A DNA stretch of 64,000 bases, taken from positions 40,308,525 to 40,372,524 of the forward strand of contig OZ038390.1 of the NCBI GenBank assembly GCA_964036045.1, given 5' to 3'. The DNA comes from Eutreptiella sp. 'Long Island Sound 2002' (lineage: Eukaryota > Euglenozoa > Euglenophyceae > Eutreptiales > Eutreptiaceae). The notes under the pieces are model-generated. The model saw only the letters and a program-made list of their open reading frames with translations. It ran no database searches and was not told where the DNA came from. The position numbers and the translations under genes were made by a program. Shown piece by piece: positions 19,865 to 30,494 of this stretch. Position 1 is the stretch's first letter. The number at the start of each line of letters is the position of its first letter.

Positions 19865-22095
19865 CTCCCCTTCCAAGACCATTGATGGTCTGATAACGGA
19901 AACAAAATAGACACTCTGTAAGATACCCACTGCCCTATGGACCCTACCCGGCTTTCTTTTATGGGACCCGGCATAGGGGGGGCTGAGCTTGGTCACTGTG
20001 CTGGGGGGGGAGGGGGGGCAGAGCCAGGTTAGCTATTTCACCTGGTGTGGGTCTTACCCAAACCCTAACAGGGGGTTATCTACCCAGGGGGGGATACCTG
20101 CCCTGAAGGGGTTTCCCTGGGGTTCCTTGGTACAAGCTCTGTGTCCCTAACACCTACACAGCATGAACTGACGCCCTGAAACCTGACTACCTGCACCCTG
20201 CAGTGCCAGACAAAACTGACATCTACTACCCACCTCTACACGGGGGGTTTATTACCCAGACAACTGCCCCCCCAAAAAAATAGCAGCAAAAACAGAGACA
20301 ATGTCTGGGGGGTGCTGGTGGTGCTGATTGGTGCTACTGCACCATGCAGCTGTAAATTCTTTGGTTAGTGTGGGAAAAGGGGTGGAATGACAACACAAAA
20401 CCTGTAACAGTTTTCTGAACAATGGATCACTCACAAAAAGAGGTTACAAAAACATACAACCATACAAGTTTGCATGCTCACAACACTACACTCACACCAA
20501 AACCAAAATCAGACAAAAACAAAAACCTGAGACAAAATCTGAAGTTTGAAATCAAGCCATCGCACAAAAATCCCCAAGGCAACTGCACAGAGCCACAGTC
20601 TGACTGTACCAACAACCAAACAGTCTTCACTGTCAAAAGTTAAAATGATATACAAATCCCAATGACTCCGTGAAGTCTTCAGAACATATAAAATTAAATT
20701 AAGAAGAAATTCCCCAAAACTTCCAGGTAAATAAATGGCTCAGGCTCTGCAAGAGATAGGGGCAGCGAGGCAAACATAGAAAAAAAACGAAAGAACGCAG
20801 CTGACGCACTGTTGCATACCAGAGGTTCTCGCAAGTGCAAGCCCCATTCAAATACTGCATATTGGATTGAGACAGATATTGAAACACCTGTACACACAAG
20901 CACACATCCCCAAACGCACGCAACACCACATCCAAAAAGACAAAGCGAAATCAGCTAAGAACTAACGAGGCGAGGTAACCGGGCACGAGTCACCAACGGA
21001 ATTTGAATGAAGCGCCTACGAAAAGTAACACCCGCAACCTGCCAAGCAGTTACACAAACATACGAGCACTGATCGCTGAGAACAGTGCAAAGCAGAAAAA
21101 TGGAAAATCGAAAAAACGAGACAAGAAGCGATGAAAACAAACAAACGATACCATAACGAGAAGCACGCAAGCAGCACTGCACACCCGAGCGTGTGTGGCG
21201 GTGCGGCTTCGCTCATCAACCAGAATAACACTGCAAAATAACCCAAATACTCAAACCTAAGGCCAACAAACGCAAGACACAACAGACACATGCACACACA
21301 CACGGGCACGTGGATATATAGAAGGAAAAAAGCAAATATGCAGGCAGCTGCGGCGCTGCCAAACAAAAGCGGCAAAGCCAAACAAAACAAGTTTTTTGAG
21401 GCTCAAACGGAGCCCAACCGACTGGCTGGGGCCCAAATGACTCCACGGCGAAGGCGTCATTTACATTGAAAAATCAGGCCAAAAACTGGCCAGGGTGTTG
21501 CACGCACTGTGCAGTCCCACCTAGTGAGGGACTCCTCCCTGCAGAGCCGCGCACTGTACCAACAGGGGGAGGGGTAAGGGCTCCAGGGCCAAAAACGACG
21601 GGGAGACGGGGGACCAGCGCCCAAGAAAACAAGCTCCCCAAGAGGCCCAGCTGGGTGAGGGCCTAAACGAGGGTGGGGGTGTCACGCTACCTCACTAAAC
21701 AGCCGAAGGCTGTTCCACGCCACCGTCACCCACAGGTAACTACCTAGCCAACCCAACTTGTTGGCGCCCAAAACAGGACACCGTGCCACCAAACAGCCAA
21801 ACAGAGGGGTGGAAGAAACTGCCACTGAAAACACCTACAAAAAAGGCCAAACACGACAAAACAAAACAATTCCAGACATACATACACAAAAAAACGAACA
21901 CCTAGCAGGTCAAAACTGACTTACAATACCCTGACACCAAACTCAAAATTAACATTCAGGATCATCAGATCCTGATGACAGCATAACTGCGCAAAGTCTG
22001 TAGGTCGGTGCCTTACACGTAGCGCGCTCGCACACATGCGCTTCACAAAACAAAGTATAATAGCATCGCGGCGCTCCTTGCACCACAAACCTTAA
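19865..22095 (-). other. E4 3' region, A/C-rich on plus strand
   Basis: No gene seen. The plus strand is strongly A/C-rich, so the element sense strand is T/G-rich like the E-A 3' region. It contains G-runs near 19974-20015 and several short CA repeats near 21290. Confidence 0.35.
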
Positions 22096-22683
22096 TCACT
22101 CGCGCTTTCTTTTGAGGCGTTCATGCTGTGTCAGTCCTTCTGCGTCCTGCAGCTCCGGTCCAGCCATCTGCGACTCCGCAACGTGCTTCCGCCGCGTGGC
22201 AGCGCTCTTGGCGCGTTGAATGCGTCGTCCTCCACGCCGCTGTACTCGCTGTGTGCCTAAGGCGAGCAGTTCCTCGTGGAGTGCCACCAAGCGCTCACGC
22301 AGCGACTCCCTTTCAACCTGCAGGCGCTGCATTTCGTCCCGTAGCACAGACAATTCGGCTTCAACTTTCGCACGTTGCCTTCGCTCCTCAACCAACAGCG
22401 CCGCTCCACTGACACGCCAATTCCGCAGGCGCGAGTGGAGCATCTTGCAAGCTCTGTCATGTCGGCGTCGCTCCTGGTGCAGCAAGGAACAAGGAACAGA
22501 AAGCTGAGCGTGCAACAACCAGTTCCTCACTTCACAGTCCCACAAACTCTCCTGTGTGCTCATCAGATGGCGGCGGCAAAGCCTGCTGCCGCCGTACCAA
22601 ACATCTTCACTGGTGCTTCCATCACTGAGGTCACTGACAGTACGGCGTGAACTGCTGGTATCTCTGGTATCGCAACGACCCAT
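22096..22683 (-). CDS. E4 ORF: basic coiled-coil protein
   Basis: 195 residues from ATG at 22683, about 20 bases past the 5' LTR. The N-terminal part is Ser/Arg/Cys-rich. Residues about 95-145 form a clear coiled coil (ERRQRAKVEAEL, RDEMQRLQVERESLRERL). The tail is very basic (QRRGGRRIQRAKSAATRRK and LKRKRE at the end). The fold fits a particle or RNA-binding protein made by a non-autonomous element, but I do not recognise a family. It is the only protein-like frame inside E4. Confidence 0.5.
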   Translation of the reverse strand: MGRCDTRDTSSSRRTVSDLSDGSTSEDVWYGGSRLCRRHLMSTQESLWDCEVRNWLLHAQLSVPCSLLHQERRRHDRACKMLHSRLRNWRVSGAALLVEERRQRAKVEAELSVLRDEMQRLQVERESLRERLVALHEELLALGTQRVQRRGGRRIQRAKSAATRRKHVAESQMAGPELQDAEGLTQHERLKRKRE

Positions 22684-22701
22684 AGCTCGTACTCCACGCA
22701 G

Positions 22702-22996
22702 GTTTTCGATGTACCGGATTGTAATGGACTTTCTGAATTTCTCTGTGGTCTGCGCTTCCGTGCTATAGGTCCAATCTCACTGAGCATCACGAGCGGGGCA
22801 CAAAATTCGTATGTCCAAAATTGTACTCCAAATGATTACATAATTTCATCCGGTTCATCTGCACACAAGCAGTCAAAATAAAAACAACATATTTTATAAT
22901 ACATCTAAATACCTTCTATATTCTGTTTACGCAATTCGCAACACGCGCGCGCCCATACGCAGCACACGCGCACACATCCCCCACAGTCCCAATACA
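22702..22996 (-). repeat. E4 putative 5' LTR
   Basis: Partner of 19572-19864. The minus strand starts at TATTGGGACTGTGGGGG and ends near ATCGAAA, just before the ORF. Confidence 0.5.
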
Positions 22997-23119
22997 GCTT
23001 AGCCTAGGTAGAAAGGTAGATACCTCAGAATTACTGAGACACACAAGAAATAGTGAACTATTTTTGATGTTTTTTTTCGTCCACAAAATAAAGTTGGCCA
23101 CAACCATTAACAGACCGTT
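22997..23119. other. Spacer, nothing seen
   Basis: Short AT-rich spacer between E4 and the 1,750-bp repeat; no feature recognised. Confidence 0.4.
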
Positions 23120-24869
23120 TGCAGCCGCCACATTCACCGTCCAAGCCTTTCCCTTCAACTCCCCAGGCTGAGTGGCTCAGTTCGGCTGGTCCGTTGTCAT
23201 GGGCACAAAGAAGGCGTGGGGCTTGTTGCCACCAGGGAGTAGGGAGGCGATTGATGGGTGTGAGCGGAAGGCGGAAAGAAAACTCAATGCAGGAGCACCC
23301 AAGTGAAACATTAAAAGACCGCACTCGACCAAACCATTGGCATTGGCCTCTCTCGGGGTCCTTGTGACCATTCTCCGATGAGAGAGGTTGGTGGTGGCAA
23401 CTGGTCGCGGAAGAAGCTTGCAAAACTTACTTACTCTTACTTACCTACTCTAGCTAGCTAGCTAGCTAACTAGCTAGTGTAGGAGGTGCATTGATTTTAT
23501 GGTATTACCCTAATGCTAACGGTTGCGTATGCAACTTAATGTCTCCGGTCCTCCCCCTGTAGGGCAGGGTGGTGAGGAGAGGTGCCGCAAGGCGCTGGTA
23601 CTGTAATAGAGGTAACCATTCCAGTAGGTGCAGGCCGGAATGTTAGCGTGCAATGCCATTGAACTGATTTTCATCTCTTTACTGAACTACCTGACACATT
23701 TCAATGTAGTTCTGAGAAAGGTCCGTGCCCTCTCTTGGGTTGCTGAGACTCTGCATAGACTACATGACTTCTGGTCACGGTTCGCCACTCATGCGTGTGC
23801 TGAGCCCCTTTGCGGAAGCCTGAATTTGTCAAGCTATTTTATTTGAGCATAATTGCATTGGAGCCAGGAAGTGATTTTTCCTCATTTCACTCTACCATGC
23901 ATCTCATCCTTCACTGCATGGCCGTCAAGGCAAGCGTTTGACTAGTGACGTATTCTACTCTCCATTCGGATTGCATGTCGTTCATTTCGTTCAGAAAGGA
24001 CACTCATTCATTGCATTTCACTTTGCAAATCTTACATTTCATACTTATTGCATTACTTCCTTATTGCAAGGGCTTGCCCGTACCGCTCAACATGCAATAT
24101 GGTCCATAATTGATCTGCCGTAGGTAGTTCTATGAGCACCTTTTGCTCAATAGACCCCGAGTTTTGGATCGCAGCGACGAACAATCAATTCGTATCCACT
24201 CAACTTTTGTTGATTAACTGCAAGTTGTGAGGAATGAATCTCTTTTCCAACCCTTGCGATCATTGACCTAGGTCATTTGGTCTGGAGAGCTAGTTTATCC
24301 TCAAATTTGCTACCGAACCACTACGGGTACGTTCCGCTTCGTTAACTTTCGCTAGATCGCCTGGTACAGCTCCAAATACCGGGTTGGAGAGTGCTCAATT
24401 GAGTGTGTCTACAGTATCACATTCTCTATCCCCCCGACCAGACCATCAGCATGACAGACTTAATTGCATTTTTGACACATTCCCTCCCTCATCACACTAC
24501 ACATACAACACACACACAAACACATACCATTAGTCATTTGACTTAGGCGGCTCAAGTTGCATGGTCAAAATGCGCCCAAAACTGCCTCTCCACGGCACTG
24601 CGAAAAAATAGTCCTTTTGGGGGGGACCTAAAACACAAGAACCAAAAATCCCGTGCAAAGCAATTAACTGGTCCATTTTCCTTTATTTTCAACAATACCG
24701 ACTGCCCGGGAAAATGATTTATTTCCACCAAAATGAAGTTCTTTTTTGGGAAAACCACGACTTTTTGTTTCCTATACCACTTATGCTTTACAATAAAAAC
24801 ACCCATGAACTTGCAATCTTTTGGAAAACCAGTTTTCGAAAACCATGTTGCACGCTGCACGACAGGAAG
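23120..24869 (+). repeat. 1,750-bp direct repeat, left copy
   Basis: Nearly identical to 30495-32244 over exactly 1,750 bases, with few substitutions. It contains a CTAGCTAGC-rich microsatellite near 23450-23480 and, at 24543-24869, the left end of transposon T1. T1 stops abruptly at 24869, where the GC island begins. No credible gene. Confidence 0.9.
24543..24869. mobile_element. Truncated left end of transposon T1
   Basis: Carries the T1 terminal repeat TTAGGCGGCTCAAGTTGC at 24543 and the next 300 bases of T1, then breaks off. The complete copy is at 31918-34447. The truncation point equals the edge of the 1,750-bp repeat. Confidence 0.75.
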
Positions 24870-25221
24870 ACACCGCCCCCCACACTCGACAACCCACACA
24901 CAACCGCCGAGGGGAGCCCCGCGCCCCGCGGCACGCCCACCCCACCCAGTGGCCAGCCCACGCCCCCCACAGACACCACAGAGGACCCAGGCCCACCCCC
25001 CCCGGCCCCTGAATGCAGCCCACGCGATCCCGTTCCCCCCCGCGGACACCAACCCTCACGACCTCGCAAATTGCAGGACCCGGGCCTAGCCGAGCCCAGA
25101 AAGAGAAGGCCGCAGCCCCGCGCCTCCCTCCCCGGCCGCTGCCGACCAGATCGGCCCGCCGGGCCGCCAGGTCACGACCGGGCCCCCCCAGCCGCCCGCC
25201 CCCAACCTACAACCTGGGGAC

Positions 25222-27511
25222 ATGCCCTCCATCCTCCCCGCCGTGGCCGCAGCAGAAGCCGCTGCCCGCAAGCCCGCCCGCATCACAGCCCAACCCGCGT
25301 CCACCACCTCCTCCTCATCCTCAGCCTCGTCCACCTCCTCCACCTCATCCTCCGACACCCCCCTCCCCGCCAAACTCATCCTCAAGGCCACGGCGAAAGC
25401 CAAAGCCGCGGCCGCACGCACCGACCCCCCAACCCCCACACAAACGACTCAGGCACCCCGGCAACCCACCGGGACGACCCCCGACCCGACAACGGCGCCC
25501 TCACACCTCCGGACAGAGGTACTCCTCAACCTGGAACCGGACCCCAACCCCAAACCCGACCCCAAACCCAAACCGGACCCCAACCCCAAACCCGACCGCA
25601 AACCCAAGCCGGCGCCCACGCGAGCACACACAACACCGCATACGCGACGACACAAACCCACCCGACACCACCCCCGCCCGGGCCCTTGCCCAAGCCAGGA
25701 CCCCCCGCCCACCGCAACCCGCGCCCCCCTCCCGCCGGCACCCACCACCACCGCAGAGACGGCCACCCAGCACGACCCCGTCCAAGCCCTCGTCCACATC
25801 CCCGTCACCAAGCGCCCCGTCATCCATCCCCCACAAACCACCACCACCGCCGGCCAAACCGACCCAGGGACGTGGGACCCCTCAACCACCGTCACCGTCA
25901 AGCCCGGCCCCCAACCCTTCCCCCATGCCCACCACATAGTGCAGCCCCGGGGGCTGCCCACGATGCCCAACCCCCCACCCCCACAAGGGGGACCGGAAAA
26001 CCCACAAGGAGTCCATGGGCCATACCCGCAACACCAACCCCACCACTACCCACACCACCACCACCAGCGGCCCCACCACCACCACTACCAACACCACCCC
26101 CACCACTACCACTGCCCACCGCCCTACCCCACCGGGCCACAACCCCCCGTGCACGAACAGCACCGGCAGACGGGATGGCAGCCACCGAGCGCCCCACCCG
26201 CATACCCCACCTACCGCCAGGAGCCACCCCCCCCGTACCAGCCACCACCCCCGTACCAGCCATACCCCCGCGGCCACCATCCGATGGCCGAAGGGGCCCC
26301 ATGGACGACGGGGGACCTCCCCCCCCAGGCGGCACCGCGTGGGGCCCCGTACCCCCCCGGCCACCATCCGATGGCCGAAGGGGCCCCATGGACGACGGGG
26401 GACCTCCCCCCCCAGGCGGCACCGCGCGAGGCCCCCCAGGGGCCGCCGATGCTTCTGGACTGGCCCGACTCGAGCGATGAGGGCCGGTCCCGCAAACGGC
26501 GGCGCTCCCGCTCCCCCCCCCGCACGGCACACTCGTCCACGGCGCCCACACTCCCACCGCGCCTCAACCACCCACTCGCGCCGCTCCCGCTCCCCCAGGT
26601 ACCACCACGACCCCCCGGGACCCCGCTCCCGTCGCTCCCACTCCCCCGGGCACCACCGCGAGCGCCACCGCCGCCCCATGTCACCCTCCCCCTCCCCCCA
26701 CCGGCCAAACAAGACCCCCACCCCCAGCCCCCGCCACCACCACTCCCGCTCCCCCCGACGCAGCCAGGCACGCCACTGCCGCCCCACGTCCACCTCCCCC
26801 TCCTCCCACACGCCCCGCCGGGCTCCCCGTTCCCCCCGCCACCCGTACCCATCCACCACCCCCAGCCCCCGCCACCACCACTCCCGCTCCCCCGGACGCC
26901 AACGAGCGCGCCACCGCCGCCCCATGTCCACCTCCCCCTCCCGCTCCCCCCTCCGCCCGTACCCGTCCTCCACCCCCAGCCCCCGCCGCCGCCGCTCCCG
27001 CTCCCCCAGGCACCGCCACCCCGGCCACCACCGCGGGTCCACGTCCTCCCCCCGCCGCACCACGACCACGGGCACGGACCCCTCCCCCCCCCGGGCCCCC
27101 GCCTACCTCGCCTGGTGGTCTCCCCACGCTCTGCAGGAGCTCCGCCGCTGGGTGAAGTGGGCCGGAGGAGCGGGAAGGCACGAAGGAGTGCACATGGTGC
27201 ATACCTTCGAGGAGGTGCGCACCCGCACCCCCGCAAACCCCAACGAGGCCGCCCCGGAGGCCATCATGCAGCAAGCGGCATGGGAGGCCCTCCTCCGCGA
27301 AGCGGTCCAGGGCCTCCGCCCCCCCTACACCCCCCAAGCCCTCCGCCAGTGGCTCCAGGCCACCCACCCCCAGGCCTGGGCCGCCGGCGCCCCCTCCCCA
27401 CCCCGCCCCTCCCGCCACCACCACACCAGGAAGGGGCAGGACAAGGGCAAGGGAAGGGCAAGGGGCACCAAGGAGCACACAGGCAAGAGGGCACGGAAGG
27501 GCCCCAAGTGA
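25222..27511 (+). pseudogene. Pro/Ser/Arg-rich (RS-like) protein remnant, frame-shifted
   Basis: Two plus-strand frames seem to be parts of one gene. The first starts at ATG 25222 with an Ala/Ser-rich segment, then Lys-Pro repeats, His/Pro/Tyr-rich repeats and GRSRKRRRSRSPPR near 26480-26520. About there the protein-like signal moves to the other frame, which carries repeated RS motifs (HSRRSRSPRYHH, RRSHSPGHHRERHRR, SRSPRR) and ends in a better-mixed segment near 27105-27511 (AWWSPHALQELRRWVKWAGG, then a GK-rich tail) with TGA at 27509. RS domains usually mediate protein or RNA contacts in splicing or packaging. No known family. Low complexity makes this weak. Confidence 0.3.
26271..26426 (+). 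repeat. 87-bp tandem repeat, about two copies
   Basis: CGGCCACCATCCG recurs at 26271 and 26358 with nearly identical sequence between. In the first frame it encodes HHPMAEGAPWTTGDLPPQAA twice. Further degenerate C-rich units follow at about 26720, 26857 and 26971. Confidence 0.8.
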
Positions 27512-28043
27512 GGGCAGGCACACGCAGGGACAGGGCGCCGGAAGCGACACCACATGGGGGCAGGAAACCACCCAAGAACCAGGAAGGGGCGGGAACGGGG
27601 ACCAAGACACGGAGGAAAAGGGCACCACGGCAGGCACCACGACCCACACCCAGGAAGGGCACACCACGACGGGGAGACCAGCGCCGCCCCAGCCCCACCA
27701 AACACCCCAACACACACCACCGAAGCAAACATCGGACGCCATGCGGATCACACCAGCGCACGCCCACCGGCCACCGGAAACCACACGGAGAACGGGGGGA
27801 ACACCTACACGGGGAGAACGGGCCACACCCACAGAGGAAGCCGCAGGGAACGCCGCCGCACGGCGCACCACCACGCCCTCACCGCCAGGCGACGACCCCG
27901 GCCACCACAAAGGCCACCTCACAGGCACCGGAAGAGGACGCAGGCACGGCCGCGGCACCCACGACTAGGGACCGAAACCCCCAGAGGAAACGGGACCAAG
28001 GCACAGGCCCCCAGGGAGGGCAACCCCACGGACCGTCAGGCGA

Positions 28044-28767
28044 CCACGCCTTGGGCTATAAGGGCCGGGCTGCGTTACCGTCGCGGTTTGACACAAAGTA
28101 TTGCTATGCACTTGGATTGACGGCCGGGGGCTTGATCTGAGCTGGTCTCACGTCCGTGAGGGCGTCCGTCACCAACCTGTTGCGTCCAGTGGAGGAATGG
28201 CACTGCGGCGGCACGCCGATCCCGTCCATGATGAATTTCGAGCGCCGCAAGGGGAAGTGAAAGGCTCCGATCGATCACAAAGGCCTTGGTGCTGCTGGAT
28301 GGTGCCCCCTTCAAGGCCATCTCCAAGCGCCGTGAAGACTGGAAGTGCCAAGATTACTACCGGTGCCCCGGACCCCTGCAGTTCAGCACCGGAGATATGG
28401 ACATCCCCCTGACCCTGAAGTATGAGCTCATCCCTGCCGGCGGCACCGACCCGGACCCTCATGTCCCTGCCAGCGCAGCCGAGCTGCAGTGCAAGCCTTT
28501 CGCCACTCAAACGGCGTTCGGAAGCCACCTCCACCGTCCGACTCCTGTTTGTCTGCCTTGGAGAAGGAACGCCTTTCCTACACCCTGAGTACGCCTGCCC
28601 GTCTGCGAGGCCCGGTGAAGATTGAGTCCATGGGTGAGAGTCAGCGTGCACGCCCCAAGGACACCGTGATCATTCAGCAGAATTTCCGGAAGACCTACCC
28701 GACCCACCAGCCCGAGCGGCACGCCCAAGCCCCCACAGCACGGACCCAGCGAGCCACCCGCACCTAA
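28044..28767 (+). pseudogene. Pyrophosphate-type phosphofructokinase pseudogene fragment
   Basis: This enzyme phosphorylates fructose 6-phosphate using pyrophosphate in glycolysis. The frame from 28044 shows GYKGRAALPSRFDTKYCYAL, then a TGA at 28138-28140, then LLRPVEEWHCGGTPI and MMNFERRKGK, and a second TGA at 28258-28260. After a one-base shift near 28283 it continues ALVLLDGAPFKA and CPGPLQFS. These match the C-terminal half of PPi-type enzymes as I know them. After another shift, ALEKERLSYT and DTVIIQQNFRKTYP near 28555-28700 resemble the N-terminus of such an enzyme. A C-terminus followed by an N-terminus fits either the junction of a two-domain enzyme or two tandem gene copies. No intron is visible in 700 bases, so a processed copy is likely. 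Confidence 0.7.
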
Positions 28768-30494
28768 CCGCACCCCCCAACCACCAGCCGGCCACACTCC
28801 GGCCCGCACTCCGCACCACGACACAGGCCAGGCTGACCTCCACTGACCCACCGCGGCACCACGCGAGACCACGGCACAGCGCACCACAGCGCGCCACAGT
28901 GCAACGCACCACAGCACGACGCGACGCGACGCGGCACAGAGCGGCACAGCACGACACAACTGACCCTAACCTGAGGGACTAACCGAAGCCAGCCACCGCA
29001 CACCCTGGAAGGCGCCGCGCCACCACGCCACACACCAGCACCGCAGGCCACACACGGGGCCACAGCGCGCCAGGCGACAACGGTGGCGGACCACCCAGAA
29101 GATTACAGCCGGCACCGCAGAGGGGAAAGGGCACACACAACCCCAGCCCCCTAACCCAAAACCACAAGCAGCCGCCTGGCGCAGCCGCCCAGCCGGCAGA
29201 GCCAAGACCTAACCCGGCAAGAAGGGGCGCCGAGCCCACCGTGTACAAAGCCCACCCGACCCATGGGGCCGGAACGCGGCCACACAGAACGCAACTGAAG
29301 ACGCAGCCCGGAAGACAACACTGAATGCAGGCCAGTGCGTGCGCCAGCCCAGGGAAGGCAGAGGGAGGAACAGGCAAGCCCCCCCCCCCCCAAAAAAGGA
29401 GGGGGGAGGGGGAATAGACACAAAAACAGCCCACAGCCGCCAAACCGCCCGCCAACACCACCACAGGCGGCCAAACCCCCCCCCAGAAGGCACCGAAAAA
29501 AGGACCCCCACAGAGGCACAGGGGGACCACCCACCCAAAACCGGCAACACCAAGCCAGTAACAGCAGACCACGGGGAAAAGGGACACGAAAAAAAAAAAA
29601 AGAGAGCCACCAGCCCAGCCCGAAAGAAAGGGGATGGAGGGACAGGGACCACAAAGCCCGGAAAAAAAAAAAAGAAAAGAAAAAACCAAAGCGCAAAAAA
29701 CACACCCCGACAACCCAGCCAAGAAGGGCTGGGCACAGGCGAGACCCGGGCCCAGCACACACGCCCGAACCGCGCGCCGGAACCGGAAACGGCGGGGGGC
29801 AAGCGGGGCGCCCACAAAACCACACACGTCCCAAAAGCAGGCCGAAACCGAAGCCCAACCACGAGCACCACAAACAGCCGACACTAGAGGGACAACACCA
29901 CAAACCATGCCCAAACACACCCACCCAAGACCCCAGCCAGGACTGGCGGGGTTAACAAAACCCGCACCCAACCGCCAACCCGACCCAAACACAAACGCCA
30001 CACAACAGTAGGAAACCCAGTGCCCACAGCCCGGGCACTGAGGCAGCCCGTGCCATGCAGGTGACCCGGCCAAACGAGATCCGGAGCCCGGGGGTAAGGC
30101 TGCATCCTAAGGCCTGCGCTGCTTTGGGACTCGAGGCGGAGCGTGCGACACCCAAGGGCCTCGGAACCCTAGTACCAAGAACGTGCATGCACGCCTTGGG
30201 AACGGGATACGCCAGGAAGTCCGGTGAACCCCTAGGGTTCCGCCCAAAGGAGGGGACGTGTGCAAGCACGGGGGCACACCCTCCCGGCGAGACAAGCATG
30301 TCACGCTGGCGGCGATCAGCCCTCCCGGCGTAGCCCGGGGCCGCTTTGTTGGGGGCCAACAGTCAGGTCTAGCGGGAAGTAAGCCGCCTCCCCTCATCAC
30401 GCGCGAAGCCTCTTCCTGTTCGTCACAGGGGCGACGCCAGGGGGAACCATGGGGCGCCTCTCCACGACCGAGTGCACCTACCTACCTACCTACC
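28768..30494. other. GC island, right part, no gene recognised
   Basis: A/C-rich plus strand with homopolymer A runs near 29590 and 29665 and C runs near 29380. An open frame at 30055-30333 has mixed composition but no family I know. A TACC repeat at about 30476-30494 marks the edge to the right 1,750-bp repeat. Confidence 0.3.

Larger units (their letters stand above)
19572..22996 (-). mobile_element. E4: small old LTR element with one ORF
   Basis: Direct repeats of about 290 bp lie at 19572-19864 and 22702-22996 and match at roughly 90 percent. Read on the minus strand, the left copy is preceded by a purine run (GGAAGGGGAG, plus 19868-19880), which fits a polypurine tract before a 3' LTR. 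A single ORF begins about 20 bases after the 5' LTR, followed by 2.2 kb that is T/G-rich in the element direction. No protease, RT or integrase is present. No clear target duplication or primer site was found, as expected for an old copy. Same plan as E-A. Confidence 0.5.
24870..30494. other. GC-rich, C-rich island between direct repeats
   Basis: 5.6 kb with composition unlike the AT-richer flanks: the plus strand is dominated by CCC and CAC runs up to about 27.5 kb, then by A/C and CAG mixes. It holds a Pro/Arg/Ser-rich gene remnant, tandem repeats and a phosphofructokinase pseudogene. Long open frames on both strands come partly from the scarcity of A/T-rich stop codons. Confidence 0.7.

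Noticed and set aside
25882-27236. Long minus-strand frames in the GC island (up to about 425 codons)
   Set aside because: Gly/Arg/Val-rich shadows of C-rich DNA; open because stop codons are rare in such composition.
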